DNA of 12,435 nucleotides from UBA11704 sp964491805 (GCA_964491805.1 CAZBGU010000022.1:1-12435); one strand, 5' to 3'; positions 1-5,237 are shown, numbered from the stretch's first letter. Made by a program: numbers and translations. The notes: generated by a model not told the origin, from the letters alone.

Positions 1-54
1 AACCTGCATCGCAAGTACCGCAAACTTGAATTCTATCCATTGAACTACGAGAGC
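1..54 (-). tRNA. tRNA-Arg, anticodon GCG, 3' part cut off by the window edge
   Basis: Read on the minus strand, the 5' acceptor strand GCTCTCG begins at 54. It is followed by TA, a D-arm (GTTC, loop AATGGATA, GAAT), an anticodon arm with a perfect 5-bp stem CAAGT/ACTTG and the 7-base loop TTGCGGT, a 4-base variable region, the T-stem strand GCAGG, and TT at the edge. The segment lengths add to exactly 54 bases. The anticodon bases are G34, C35, G36 with T33 and G37, so the tRNA reads CGC and, by wobble, CGU arginine codons. The T-loop, 3' acceptor strand and any CCA lie outside the window. It is the last visible element on this strand, about 160 bases downstream of rpsT. Confidence 0.88.
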
Positions 55-63
55 GTTTTGTCA

Positions 64-109
64 CGAAGATTTTTCTAGGTGACATACCTGACAAGCACGT
101 TAATCTTCG
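64..109. other. Inverted repeat upstream of tRNA-Arg
   Basis: The arms cgaagatt (64-71) and aatcttcg (102-109) are perfectly complementary over 8 bases. A small inner hairpin, aggt/acct, lies at 77-89. The element sits just upstream of the minus-strand tRNA-Arg, where its promoter or 5' processing signal would be. No convincing -35/-10 pair was found there, so a role in processing of an rpsT-tRNA transcript is possible but unproven. Confidence 0.35.
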
Positions 110-139
110 AAAGAAATTGAATGCTGTACGAGAAGCTTA

Positions 140-191
140 GAGATTTTTGGAAGAAGTCGTACATGTGAGTACGGCGACTGAGAAAAATCTC
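140..191. other. Imperfect long hairpin between rpsT and tRNA-Arg
   Basis: The outer arms gagattttt (140-148) and aaaaatctc (183-191) pair over 9 bp. An inner stem pairs agtc and gtac (155-162) with gtac (169-172) and gact (176-179), leaving a 6-base loop and a small bulge. For a minus-strand rpsT transcript this lies 25 bases past the stop codon. It could act as a terminator or a processing site, but there is no good T-run after it. The rest of 55-215 contains no coding frame that I can support. Confidence 0.4.
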
Positions 192-215
192 GTAGCGACA
201 AAGTAATGCGTCAAT

Positions 216-494
216 TTATTTTGAAGTCTTCGTGTCGAGCTTTGCTACTGCCTTTGCTAGACGTGACTTCTTGCGGTCAGCCTGTCCTTTCTTGATTGTT
301 CCACGCTTTGCAGCTTTATCAAGAGCCTTGAAAGCAAGCGAGAGGTCAGTCTTAACTGCTTTCTTATCCTTGGCAACAACGTCCTTACGAACGGTCTTAA
401 CTGCCTCTTTCATGGTGCGGCGAAGCTTGTCGTTAACAACTCGCTTCTTTGTGCTCACACGAATACCTCTTTTTGCGTTTTTTGTAATTGCCAT
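216..494 (-). CDS. rpsT: Small ribosomal subunit protein bS20
   Basis: This is the 92-residue primary 16S rRNA-binding protein bS20 of the 30S subunit, which acts early in small-subunit assembly. The identification rests on the Lys/Arg/Ala-rich all-helical sequence. The N-terminus reads MAITKNAKR, followed by the family segments RVVNDKLRRTMKEAVK (about 19-34), AFKALDKAAKRGTIKKGQA (about 54-72) and a basic C-terminal helix. The family is usually 85-95 residues, so it is full length. The ATG at 494 is the only reasonable start. It has no strong Shine-Dalgarno site, only an A-rich stretch before it. A good promoter lies 22-50 bases upstream. The gene is divergent from ruvA, and tRNA-Arg follows on the same strand. 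Confidence 0.97.
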   Translation of the reverse strand: MAITKNAKRGIRVSTKKRVVNDKLRRTMKEAVKTVRKDVVAKDKKAVKTDLSLAFKALDKAAKRGTIKKGQADRKKSRLAKAVAKLDTKTSK

Positions 495-515
495 ATCTTT
501 TAATTAAGTTCTATC

Positions 516-544
516 ACTCTACCACATCTATGCATATTTTTCAA
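516..544 (-). promoter_or_regulatory. Promoter of rpsT
   Basis: On the minus strand TTGAAA (544-539) is separated by exactly 17 bases from TAGAGT (521-516), which is preceded by TGG, giving an extended -10. Transcription would start near 509, leaving a leader of about 15 bases before the rpsT ATG at 494. Confidence 0.6.
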
Positions 545-628
545 GGCAGAAACCCTATAAAACCAATACATCAACAAGGTACACCAAAAGCCCCCATTCA
601 TTATCAAGAAGAAAGAACAAGCTTGGTC

Positions 629-637
629 TGGTATACT
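629..637 (+). promoter_or_regulatory. Extended -10 promoter of ruvA
   Basis: TGGTATACT (629-637) is a close match to an extended -10 element (TGnTATAAT). No good -35 box is seen at the usual distance. The predicted start near 644 would give a leader of about 45 bases to the ruvA ATG, and that leader contains a perfect 10-bp palindrome (657-666). Confidence 0.4.
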
Positions 638-689
638 GCCATACATAATCCCCTCTGAAGATCTTCGGAACGATAAACAAACAACTACC

Positions 690-1250
690 ATGATCGGCTA
701 CCTCAAAGGAACAGTGCTCTCATCTAACAACTCATCACTTATTCTAGATATTAACGGTGTTGGCTACCGCGTCTTATGTCCACTTCCTGTGCTTCTTGCT
801 TCTGCTTCTGGCGACTCACTTTCACTTTTCATCTATACCCATGTTAGAGAAGATCAAATAACACTTTTCGGATTCAAAGAAGAATCAGATCTTTTTCTTT
901 TTGAGAAACTCACATCAGTATCTGGCATCGGACCGAAGAGCGCACTCTCTATGCTCTCAGTTCATTCACCTTCTTCGCTGGCAAGCGCGATTGAACGTGG
1001 TGATGGTGACACCCTCTCTCATACACCTGGTGTAGGCAAACGCACTGCAGAAAAAATAATTATCGAACTAAAAGGAAAGCTTTCACATTTAGTCGGTAAA
1101 GAACTAGATGACGCAACACTTGAGGCACGGCTCGCACTAGAATCACTCGGCTACTCATCAAAAGAAATCCACACCGCACTACAGAACCTCGACACTACCA
1201 ACAAATCAACAAGTGCAATTATCAAGGAAGCATTACATCAGTTACAATAG
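690..1250 (+). CDS. ruvA: Holliday junction branch migration protein RuvA
   Basis: RuvA tetramers hold the four-way Holliday junction in a planar square and load the RuvB motor for branch migration during recombinational repair. The 186-residue product shows the family layout. An N-terminal OB-fold begins MIGYLKGTV and contains HVREDQITLFGF (51-62), whose acidic residues E54 and D55 correspond to the strand-separating pin. Domain II has two helix-hairpin-helix motifs, VSGIGPKSALS (77-87) and TPGVGKRTAEKIIIELK (112-128). A flexible linker leads to a small C-terminal RuvB-binding domain (about 140-186). The length is normal (about 190-200). The ATG at 690 fits the family N-terminus exactly and has no Shine-Dalgarno site. 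The MurE-like gene starts 12 bases after its stop, so the two are probably co-transcribed. ruvB and ruvC are not in the window. Confidence 0.98.
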   Translation: MIGYLKGTVLSSNNSSLILDINGVGYRVLCPLPVLLASASGDSLSLFIYTHVREDQITLFGFKEESDLFLFEKLTSVSGIGPKSALSMLSVHSPSSLASAIERGDGDTLSHTPGVGKRTAEKIIIELKGKLSHLVGKELDDATLEARLALESLGYSSKEIHTALQNLDTTNKSTSAIIKEALHQLQ

Positions 1251-1262
1251 AAACAACGTCGT

Positions 1263-2537
1263 ATGGAAAAACTACTTCGCACAACAGAAAAAATAATTCC
1301 AAAGAAACTCTACAAATTCTTTCAGCCGTACTATCACCTTCTCTTGGCAGTTGTTGGTACAGCAGTCTATAGAAAACCATCACGACATATTTATGTTATT
1401 GGTATAACTGGTACGAAAGGTAAATCGTCGACAACAGAGTTCGTTAACAGTGTTCTTGAAGCAACAGGTAAGAAAACTGCAATTCTTTCTACGATTCGTT
1501 TCAAGATTGGTGACGCGTCACACCCAAACAAATACAAGATGACAATGCCAGGAAGATTCTTCACTCAAAAATTCCTCCGTGAAGCAGTCGATGCAGGATG
1601 TGATTACGCGATCATTGAAATAACATCAGAGGGTGCTCGTTTCTTCCGTCATGTCGGTGTTGAACTTGACGCACTTATTTTCACCAACCTCTCCCCTGAA
1701 CACATCGAAAGTCATGGCTCATTTGAAAAATACAAAAATGCAAAACTTCGCCTAGTACATCATCTAGCAAAAAGTAAAAAACCATCTCGTATCTCAGTTG
1801 CTAATATCGATAACAAACATGGTTACTCATTCCTCATTCATATGGTGGAGAAGAATAGAAGTTATTCACTGAAAGATGTCACCATCAAAAATGAGACATT
1901 ATCATCAAGCACCATTATCTACAAAGACACAGAGATCACTATTCCGCTTCCTGGACGATTCAATATATCAAATGCACTTGCTGCACTCACCCTCGGGTCA
2001 GAACTAGCTATTCCAATTAGTACCATGAAGCAAGGTATCGAAAGTCTTACACAGATTCGTGGGCGTGTAGAGAAAGTAGAATGTGGACAGGACTTTGGTG
2101 TGATTGTCGATTATGCTCACACAGATGATTCACTTCGCAAACTCTATGAAGCATATACGCACACCCGCAAGATCGCGGTCCTTGGATCAACTGGAGGAGG
2201 ACGTGACTCGTGGAAGCGACCAGTTCTTGGAAAAATCGCAGATGAATATTGCGATGAAATTATAGTTACTAACGAGGATCCGTATGACGAAGATCCAATA
2301 AAGATCATTAACGAAGTAGCTTCTGGTGTCACTCACCACACACCACACATTATCGAAAATCGTCGCGAAGCTATAGCATACGCACTCTCGCTTGCACAAA
2401 CAGGTGACACAGTTCTCATCTCAGGCAAAGGCACCGATCCATACATCATGGGACCAAACGGTACAAAAGAAGTCTGGGACGATGCTACCGTTGCACGAGA
2501 AGAATTGAGTAAATTATTTGTAGAAAGTATTAAGTAA
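1263..2537 (+). CDS. murE: MurE-like Mur ligase (UDP-MurNAc-tripeptide synthetase type) lacking the usual N-terminal domain
   Basis: This is an ATP-dependent Mur ligase that most resembles MurE, which adds the third amino acid (diaminopimelate or lysine) to UDP-MurNAc-L-Ala-D-Glu in cytoplasmic peptidoglycan synthesis. In the 424 residues one sees the P-loop GITGTKGKSSTTE (47-59), the segment SPEHIESHGSFEKYKNAK (144-161) whose K161 matches the carbamylated lysine, IRGRVE (265-270), VDYAHT (282-287) and GKGTDPY (388-394). Only 46 residues precede the P-loop, against roughly 100 or more in classical MurE, so the UDP-binding first domain is missing or replaced by a partly hydrophobic helix (about 20-36). 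The canonical DNPR-type substrate motif appears as NEDPYDEDP (337-345), so the amino acid added cannot be read from the sequence. The gene lies 12 bases after ruvA. Confidence 0.88.
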   Translation: MEKLLRTTEKIIPKKLYKFFQPYYHLLLAVVGTAVYRKPSRHIYVIGITGTKGKSSTTEFVNSVLEATGKKTAILSTIRFKIGDASHPNKYKMTMPGRFFTQKFLREAVDAGCDYAIIEITSEGARFFRHVGVELDALIFTNLSPEHIESHGSFEKYKNAKLRLVHHLAKSKKPSRISVANIDNKHGYSFLIHMVEKNRSYSLKDVTIKNETLSSSTIIYKDTEITIPLPGRFNISNALAALTLGSELAIPISTMKQGIESLTQIRGRVEKVECGQDFGVIVDYAHTDDSLRKLYEAYTHTRKIAVLGSTGGGRDSWKRPVLGKIADEYCDEIIVTNEDPYDEDPIKIINEVASGVTHHTPHIIENRREAIAYALSLAQTGDTVLISGKGTDPYIMGPNGTKEVWDDATVAREELSKLFVESIK

Positions 2538-2660
2538 AAAGTAATACTGATAATCAGAGATTTAGAATATATAGATGAATCTACGTTTGCAACTATTGCA
2601 GAAAAAATACTTACTACAAAAAAACTGCTTCTCGACCTCATCAAAAGTATTCCTACATAA
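2538..2660 (+). pseudogene. C-terminal remnant of a four-helix-bundle (23S rRNA intervening-sequence type) protein
   Basis: Immediately after the TAA of the Mur ligase, and in the same frame, 40 codons remain open until TAA at 2658. Their translation contains RDLEYIDESTF followed by LLLDLIKSI. From memory of the family, this fits the end of four-helix-bundle or S23 proteins: aliphatic helix, then L-G/E-Y-I-x-E-x-x-F, then a helix ending in L-x-x-L-I-K-S-L/I. There is no start codon, and the first two thirds of such a protein are absent, so this would be a truncated leftover. The match comes from pattern recognition without a database search. The alternative is chance similarity in an intergenic stretch. 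Confidence 0.45.
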
Positions 2661-2683
2661 AATCCTTTTTACTTATTACTTTC

Positions 2684-2689
2684 TACTAT
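2684..2689 (+). promoter_or_regulatory. Possible -10 box of a leaderless mutM transcript
   Basis: TACTAT (2684-2689) ends 5 bases before the mutM ATG. It matches the -10 consensus at four of six positions and has no TG extension or clear -35, so support is weak on its own. It is listed because three other genes here have the same arrangement. Confidence 0.25.
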
Positions 2690-2694
2690 TTAAT

Positions 2695-3651
2695 ATGCCC
2701 GAACTTCCCGAAGTACACACAACCGTCACAGGTCTTCAAAAAGTCCTCCCCGATCTTGCCATAACTGCAATCTGGTCAGATATGTGGAGCACCTCTAAGC
2801 TAGCGAAAAATACTATAAAAGATCGCAGCTATTTTGAGTACTTCAAAAAATACGCTCTCAACCAAAAGATAGTCAGTGTCACTCGTCGAGCAAAACATAT
2901 TCTCATCAATCTCGAGAATGGTTTCACGGTCATCATTCATATGAAAATGACAGGACATCTTATGTACGGTACTTATAAAGAAAATAATGCATATAACGGT
3001 AAAGAGTGGCCATGGATTCCTCTGGTCGCAGACAGCGCAGACCATTCGCAAACCTCGCAGAAAGACACCTCACCTCTCCTTGATCCATACAATCGTCACA
3101 TACACGTCGTGTTCTCACTTTCAAATAAAAAGCATCTTGTGTTTTGTGACTCACGGAAGTTTGGAACCATCGTTGTAGAGAAAACCTGTTCGTTACACAA
3201 AGGGAGGTTTTTGCATCTTGGACCAGAACCACTTGAAACGACGTTCACGCTTTTTCACTTCAAGGAACGACTAATGAAATCTCCTTCTCGGGCCATCAAG
3301 ACAGTACTTATGGATCAGTCCATAGTTTCAGGTATTGGTAACATTTACTCTGACGAAATGTTACATCGTGCACATATATTGCCTATACGAACAGTGCAAA
3401 GTTTATCAACTAAAGAAATTTCTAATCTTTTTACAGCGATGAAAGAGGTGCTTTTGAAAGGAATTGACTTTGGTGGCGACAGTACTAGTGACTATAGAAA
3501 CATAGAAGGTAAGCGTGGAGCATTTCACGCGAATCACCTTGTGTACCTCAGAACTAAAGAAAAGTGTCTCACCAAAAACTGCAAAGGTTTCATCGAAAAG
3601 AAGACGGTTGGCGGGAGAAGTGCACACTACTGTCCACTTTGCCAACGATAA
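2695..3651 (+). CDS. mutM: Formamidopyrimidine-DNA glycosylase (Fpg/MutM)
   Basis: This is a bifunctional base-excision repair enzyme that removes oxidised purines such as 8-oxoguanine and cuts the abasic site. The start is fixed by chemistry. Proline 2 is the nucleophile once Met is removed, so the frame that stays open 40 codons further upstream is not coding. The 318-residue protein begins MPELPEV (P2, E3, E6). It has the catalytic-loop lysine K67 in RRAKHIL, MKMTGHLM (83-90), DSRKFG (152-157), the helix-two-turn-helix DQSIVSGIGNIYSDEMLH (207-224), and a C-terminal zinc finger with C291, C296, C313 and C316. An insertion of about 30 residues at roughly 95-133 makes it longer than the usual 270-280. 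It follows the Mur ligase by 157 bases and probably has its own promoter. Confidence 0.97.
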   Translation: MPELPEVHTTVTGLQKVLPDLAITAIWSDMWSTSKLAKNTIKDRSYFEYFKKYALNQKIVSVTRRAKHILINLENGFTVIIHMKMTGHLMYGTYKENNAYNGKEWPWIPLVADSADHSQTSQKDTSPLLDPYNRHIHVVFSLSNKKHLVFCDSRKFGTIVVEKTCSLHKGRFLHLGPEPLETTFTLFHFKERLMKSPSRAIKTVLMDQSIVSGIGNIYSDEMLHRAHILPIRTVQSLSTKEISNLFTAMKEVLLKGIDFGGDSTSDYRNIEGKRGAFHANHLVYLRTKEKCLTKNCKGFIEKKTVGGRSAHYCPLCQR

Positions 3652-3697
3652 TACACGCACAACTAAACATCCCCTGTTAACTATGACCCATTAACTA

Positions 3698-3703
3698 TAT
3701 ACT
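3698..3703 (+). promoter_or_regulatory. -10 box of a probably leaderless small-protein gene
   Basis: TATACT (3698-3703) lies 8 bases before the ATG at 3712, so transcription would begin within a few bases of the start codon. TGTTAA (3675-3680) at 17 bases is a weak -35 candidate. Confidence 0.4.
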
Positions 3704-3711
3704 ATAGATAT

Positions 3712-3870
3712 ATGGAATTCCTTATTAAAGCATTTGCAATATTTTGGGCGATATGGATCATCTGGTATATAACCGGAGGGCCTCTTCGTGATGACAAAAC
3801 CAAACCATTCATCGGACTTACAAAATCAGGAACACTTGAGCCGGTGGGAACGTCATCTATTAAAAAATAG
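3712..3870 (+). CDS. Small single-pass membrane protein, 52 residues
   Basis: This short open frame runs from ATG 3712 to TAG 3870. The N-terminal MEFLIKAFAIFWAIWIIWYI is one hydrophobic, tryptophan-rich membrane segment (about 3-20). It is followed by TGGPLRDDKTKPFI and a polar tail ending in two lysines. The hydrophobic helix followed by a TGGP turn and a short polar tail resembles small membrane proteins I recall from Parcubacteria-type genomes, although I cannot assign a function. Because the positive residues are mostly after the helix, the tail is probably cytoplasmic. A TATACT box just before the ATG and normal codon use support expression. It sits between mutM and tRNA-Lys on the same strand. 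Confidence 0.72.
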   Translation: MEFLIKAFAIFWAIWIIWYITGGPLRDDKTKPFIGLTKSGTLEPVGTSSIKK

Positions 3871-3889
3871 ACAGTGATACTTCCCAGAC

Positions 3890-3918
3890 TGGAAAAGTAT
3901 TGTATTTTATGGTAGGAT
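3890..3918 (+). promoter_or_regulatory. Promoter of tRNA-Lys
   Basis: TGGAAA (3890-3895) is followed after 17 bases by TAGGAT (3913-3918). TGG directly before the -10 makes an extended -10. Transcription would start near 3925, some 16 bases before the mature 5' end of the tRNA. Confidence 0.5.
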
Positions 3919-3940
3919 GTTTGAGCGTTATAAGCAACAT

Positions 3941-4013
3941 GTCCCTATAGCTCAGTCGGTAGAGCAGCTGCCTTTTAAGCAGACGGTCGAAGGTTCGATC
4001 CCTTCTGGGGGCA
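3941..4013 (+). tRNA. tRNA-Lys, anticodon TTT
   Basis: This is a complete 73-base cloverleaf. The acceptor strands GTCCCTA and TGGGGGC pair with two G-T wobbles. The D-arm is GCTC/GAGC. The anticodon stem GCTGC/GCAGA encloses CTTTTAA with TTT at 3974-3976. The T-arm is GAAGG, TTCGATC, CCTTC, and the discriminator is A at 4013. The top pair of the anticodon stem is a G-A mismatch. No CCA is encoded (ACAAG follows), so the CCA tail must be added after transcription. The gene has its own promoter and is followed by a strong terminator-like stem. Confidence 0.97.
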
Positions 4014-4075
4014 CAAGAGTAGAACAAAACTACCCGAAGTACTCTTCTGGTAGTTTTGCTTTCGTGCTCTTGTGC
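4011..4075 (+). terminator. Terminator-like stem-loop after tRNA-Lys
   Basis: The stem aaaactacc (4026-4034) pairs perfectly with ggtagtttt (4049-4057). It is extended inward, after one mismatch, by gaag/cttc around the loop tact. A weak T-rich tail (tttgcttt) overlaps the descending arm. A second, outer pairing joins gcacaagag (4011-4019) with ctcttgtgc (4067-4075). The outer arm includes the last bases of the tRNA, so in the transcript it would compete with the acceptor stem. Confidence 0.65.
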
Positions 4076-4088
4076 CGGCCGGAACTAT

Positions 4089-4256
4089 GTTTTTCTAGTA
4101 AGAAAAACAAGTGAGGCGGGGTCGAGAAATTTTGTAAGCGACGGCGAGCAAAATATTCGTGACCACAACAACCACTTGTCTTGTGTAAGGGGTCGAGTAC
4201 GGGGTCGCGGAACTTTATCGACGAACGAAGTGAGGAAAAGTTCTGTGACCGACCCC
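4089..4256. repeat. Run of long hairpins (REP-like or structured RNA region)
   Basis: The gene-free stretch 4076-4292 is packed with pairing. Stem one is gtttttct/agaaaaac (4089-4108). An outer stem acaagtg/cacttgt (4107-4113 with 4173-4179) encloses a hairpin of about 14 bp (4120-4134 with 4149-4164, one mismatch and one bulge). A third hairpin has an unbroken 14-bp stem with two G-T pairs (4203-4216 with 4237-4250), extended by ggggtc/gacccc (4189-4194 with 4251-4256). The second and third hairpins share outer ggtc/gacc ends, A/T-rich middles and a loop core built on gcgacg or cgacgaacgaag, so they look like two diverged copies of one element. No protein is supported in this stretch. Confidence 0.6.
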
Positions 4257-4275
4257 TCCTATAATTTACCAAAAA

Positions 4276-4291
4276 GTACTAGCGCGAGAAG
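4276..4291 (+). repeat. Cassette-boundary repeat, upstream copy before the C39-like gene
   Basis: CTAGCGCGAGAA (4279-4290) recurs exactly at 4830-4841, in both cases 2-3 bases before an ATG. With flanks, 14 of 15 bases match (GT-A/G-CTAGCGCGAGAA). The core GCGCGAGAAG also resembles the 10-mers found after both genes. The purine-rich GAGAAG may double as a weak ribosome binding site. Confidence 0.6.
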
Positions 4292-4292
4292 C

Positions 4293-4727
4293 ATGAAAAC
4301 ATATCAACATCAAAAAGATATTAATGGTTGTGGAATTGCTTGTTTAGCGAATCTCCTAGATAAAGACTATGATCTTATAAAGAGAGACTTTGAAAAAAAT
4401 TTTTATTCTATTGATAAAGGTATCAATATCGCTGATATGGTGAGGTACTTGAAAACTCACAAACTTGATTACACAAGTAAATTCTTCAATAAAAAGAATT
4501 ATAATGCTTCTCAGGCTGGCAGATATTCAAGGCTTGAAAATTCAATAACGCTCATCGTTAAAAGTGAAAAATACCCTGTTGGACATTATTTTATTCGAAC
4601 TAAAGAAGGCTGGGTCGACTCTTGGTATAACTTGCCAAGTATTGATAACGTACATGCGGGATTAAGAAAAAAGTTGCCAAATAATCCATGGTATGTTTTA
4701 TATCCAACTGATAGTAAAATTATTTAA
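4293..4727 (+). CDS. Stand-alone C39-like (papain-fold) cysteine protease
   Basis: This 144-residue protein has the hallmarks of a C39-like or bacteriocin-processing-type papain-fold protease. The N-terminal QKDINGCGIACLANLL (7-22) carries the putative oxyanion glutamine Q7 and nucleophile C13. GHYFIRTKEGWVDSW (97-111) carries the partner H98 and acid D109. In ABC transporters such domains cleave double-glycine leaders. Here there is no signal peptide, transporter domain or substrate gene nearby, so the substrate is unknown. The ATG at 4293 is chosen because the homology starts within seven residues and a motif repeated before the next gene ends two bases ahead. The longer upstream frame would translate the hairpin region. 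The gene is visibly more AT-rich than ruvA or polA, consistent with transfer. Confidence 0.82.
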   Translation: MKTYQHQKDINGCGIACLANLLDKDYDLIKRDFEKNFYSIDKGINIADMVRYLKTHKLDYTSKFFNKKNYNASQAGRYSRLENSITLIVKSEKYPVGHYFIRTKEGWVDSWYNLPSIDNVHAGLRKKLPNNPWYVLYPTDSKII

Positions 4728-4729
4728 AC

Positions 4730-4770
4730 GCACGAAAAGCGTCGAAACTGATATACTAAAATTACTAAAC
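4730..4770 (+). repeat. Promoter-bearing repeat, copy 1 (after the C39-like gene)
   Basis: GCACGAAAAGCGTCGAA (4730-4746) and TGATATACT (4749-4757), followed by an A-rich run and TACTAA, align with 5238-5278 at most positions. TGATATACT is a close extended -10 match (TGnTATAAT). No -35 is apparent. Transcription would start near 4764 and read into the ASCH gene with a leader of about 80 bases. Confidence 0.6.
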
Positions 4771-4771
4771 A

Positions 4772-4820
4772 GACCTTATGAGGTAATGAACCTTAGAGGT
4801 CGTGTCACATTTTGTGGCAC
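4772..4820 (+). promoter_or_regulatory. Structured leader of the ASCH gene
   Basis: Two similar small dyads occur in a row, acct/aggt at 4773-4784 and acct/aggt at 4790-4800. They are followed by an 8-bp hairpin gtgtcaca/tgtggcac (4802-4809 with 4813-4820) with a 3-base loop. The outer gacct and aggtc arms (4772-4776 and 4797-4801) can also pair with each other, allowing alternative folds. The role is unknown. Confidence 0.4.
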
Positions 4821-4826
4821 CTAAAC

Positions 4827-4842
4827 GTGCTAGCGCGAGAAA
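4827..4842 (+). repeat. Cassette-boundary repeat, copy before the ASCH gene
   Basis: GTGCTAGCGCGAGAA (4827-4841) repeats the sequence before the C39-like gene with one mismatch. It ends three bases before the ATG at 4845. Confidence 0.6.
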
Positions 4843-4844
4843 CT

Positions 4845-5228
4845 ATGAATACTAACAAAATCAGAAAGTGGAGTTTTGGTGGTAATGAAACTTTAGCAAA
4901 TAAGTTAAAGCAATTAGTGCTTGATGGTACAAAAACTGCTACAACTGGTTTATATAAAGCCGACAAAGAAATTTCAAAAGTCGGGGATCTTGCTGAAATT
5001 GTAGATAGCAACAATAGAAGCTTTTGTGTTATTGAATATACAAATATAGAAGTAAAGCCATTTCTAGATGTTCCATATACATTTGCCATAAAAGAAGGCG
5101 AAGGAGATGAGTCTATAGAAGAATGGAGAATTAAACACAAAGACTTCTTCACAAGAGAATACCCTGATAACTTTACTGATAATTCATCGGTTGTTTGTGA
5201 GGAATTTAAAGTTATAAAAGTTCTGTAA
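4845..5228 (+). CDS. ASCH-domain protein
   Basis: The 127-residue product matches the ASCH fold, a PUA-like beta-barrel thought to bind RNA and found in coactivator-like and amidohydrolase (YqfB-type) proteins. Visible family landmarks are WSFGGNETLANKLKQLVLDG (8-27), the GTKTATTGL loop (27-35), the strand SFCVIEYTNIEVKPF, the EGEGDESIEEWRIKHKDFF segment and a terminal VVCEEFKVIKVL strand. Its length is at the short end of the family. The start at 4845 is preferred over the in-frame ATG at 4812 because the latter would translate the leader hairpin, and because the CTAGCGCGAGAA motif precedes 4845 just as it precedes the neighbouring gene. It is AT-rich like the C39-like gene. Its target is unknown. 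Confidence 0.85.
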   Translation: MNTNKIRKWSFGGNETLANKLKQLVLDGTKTATTGLYKADKEISKVGDLAEIVDSNNRSFCVIEYTNIEVKPFLDVPYTFAIKEGEGDESIEEWRIKHKDFFTREYPDNFTDNSSVVCEEFKVIKVL

Positions 5229-5237
5229 ATCATGACA

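Noticed and set aside
1..78. Open frame entering from the left edge on the plus strand
   Set aside because: It is the antisense of the partial tRNA-Arg, whose cloverleaf fits base by base.
500..691. 63-codon minus-strand frame between rpsT and ruvA
   Set aside because: It covers both divergent promoters and the palindrome, overlaps the ruvA start, and has no protein-like features.
2575..2694. 40-residue N-terminal extension of MutM
   Set aside because: Fpg needs Pro2 at the processed N-terminus, so the start must be the MPELPEV methionine at 2695. The extension also overlaps the four-helix-bundle remnant in another frame.
3917..4114. 65-codon frame over tRNA-Lys
   Set aside because: It is a translation of the tRNA gene and its terminator, a well-known false gene.
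4056..4292. 79-residue N-terminal extension of the C39-like protease
   Set aside because: It would translate the hairpin region. The protease homology and the repeated pre-ATG motif support a start at 4293.
4812..4844. ASCH protein starting at the earlier ATG
   Set aside because: That ATG lies in a hairpin arm. The start at 4845 matches the family N-terminus and the motif shared with the neighbouring gene.
4728..4844. Integron attC site between the two accessory genes
   Set aside because: No GTTRRRY or RYYYAAC core pair is present in the intergenic sequence.
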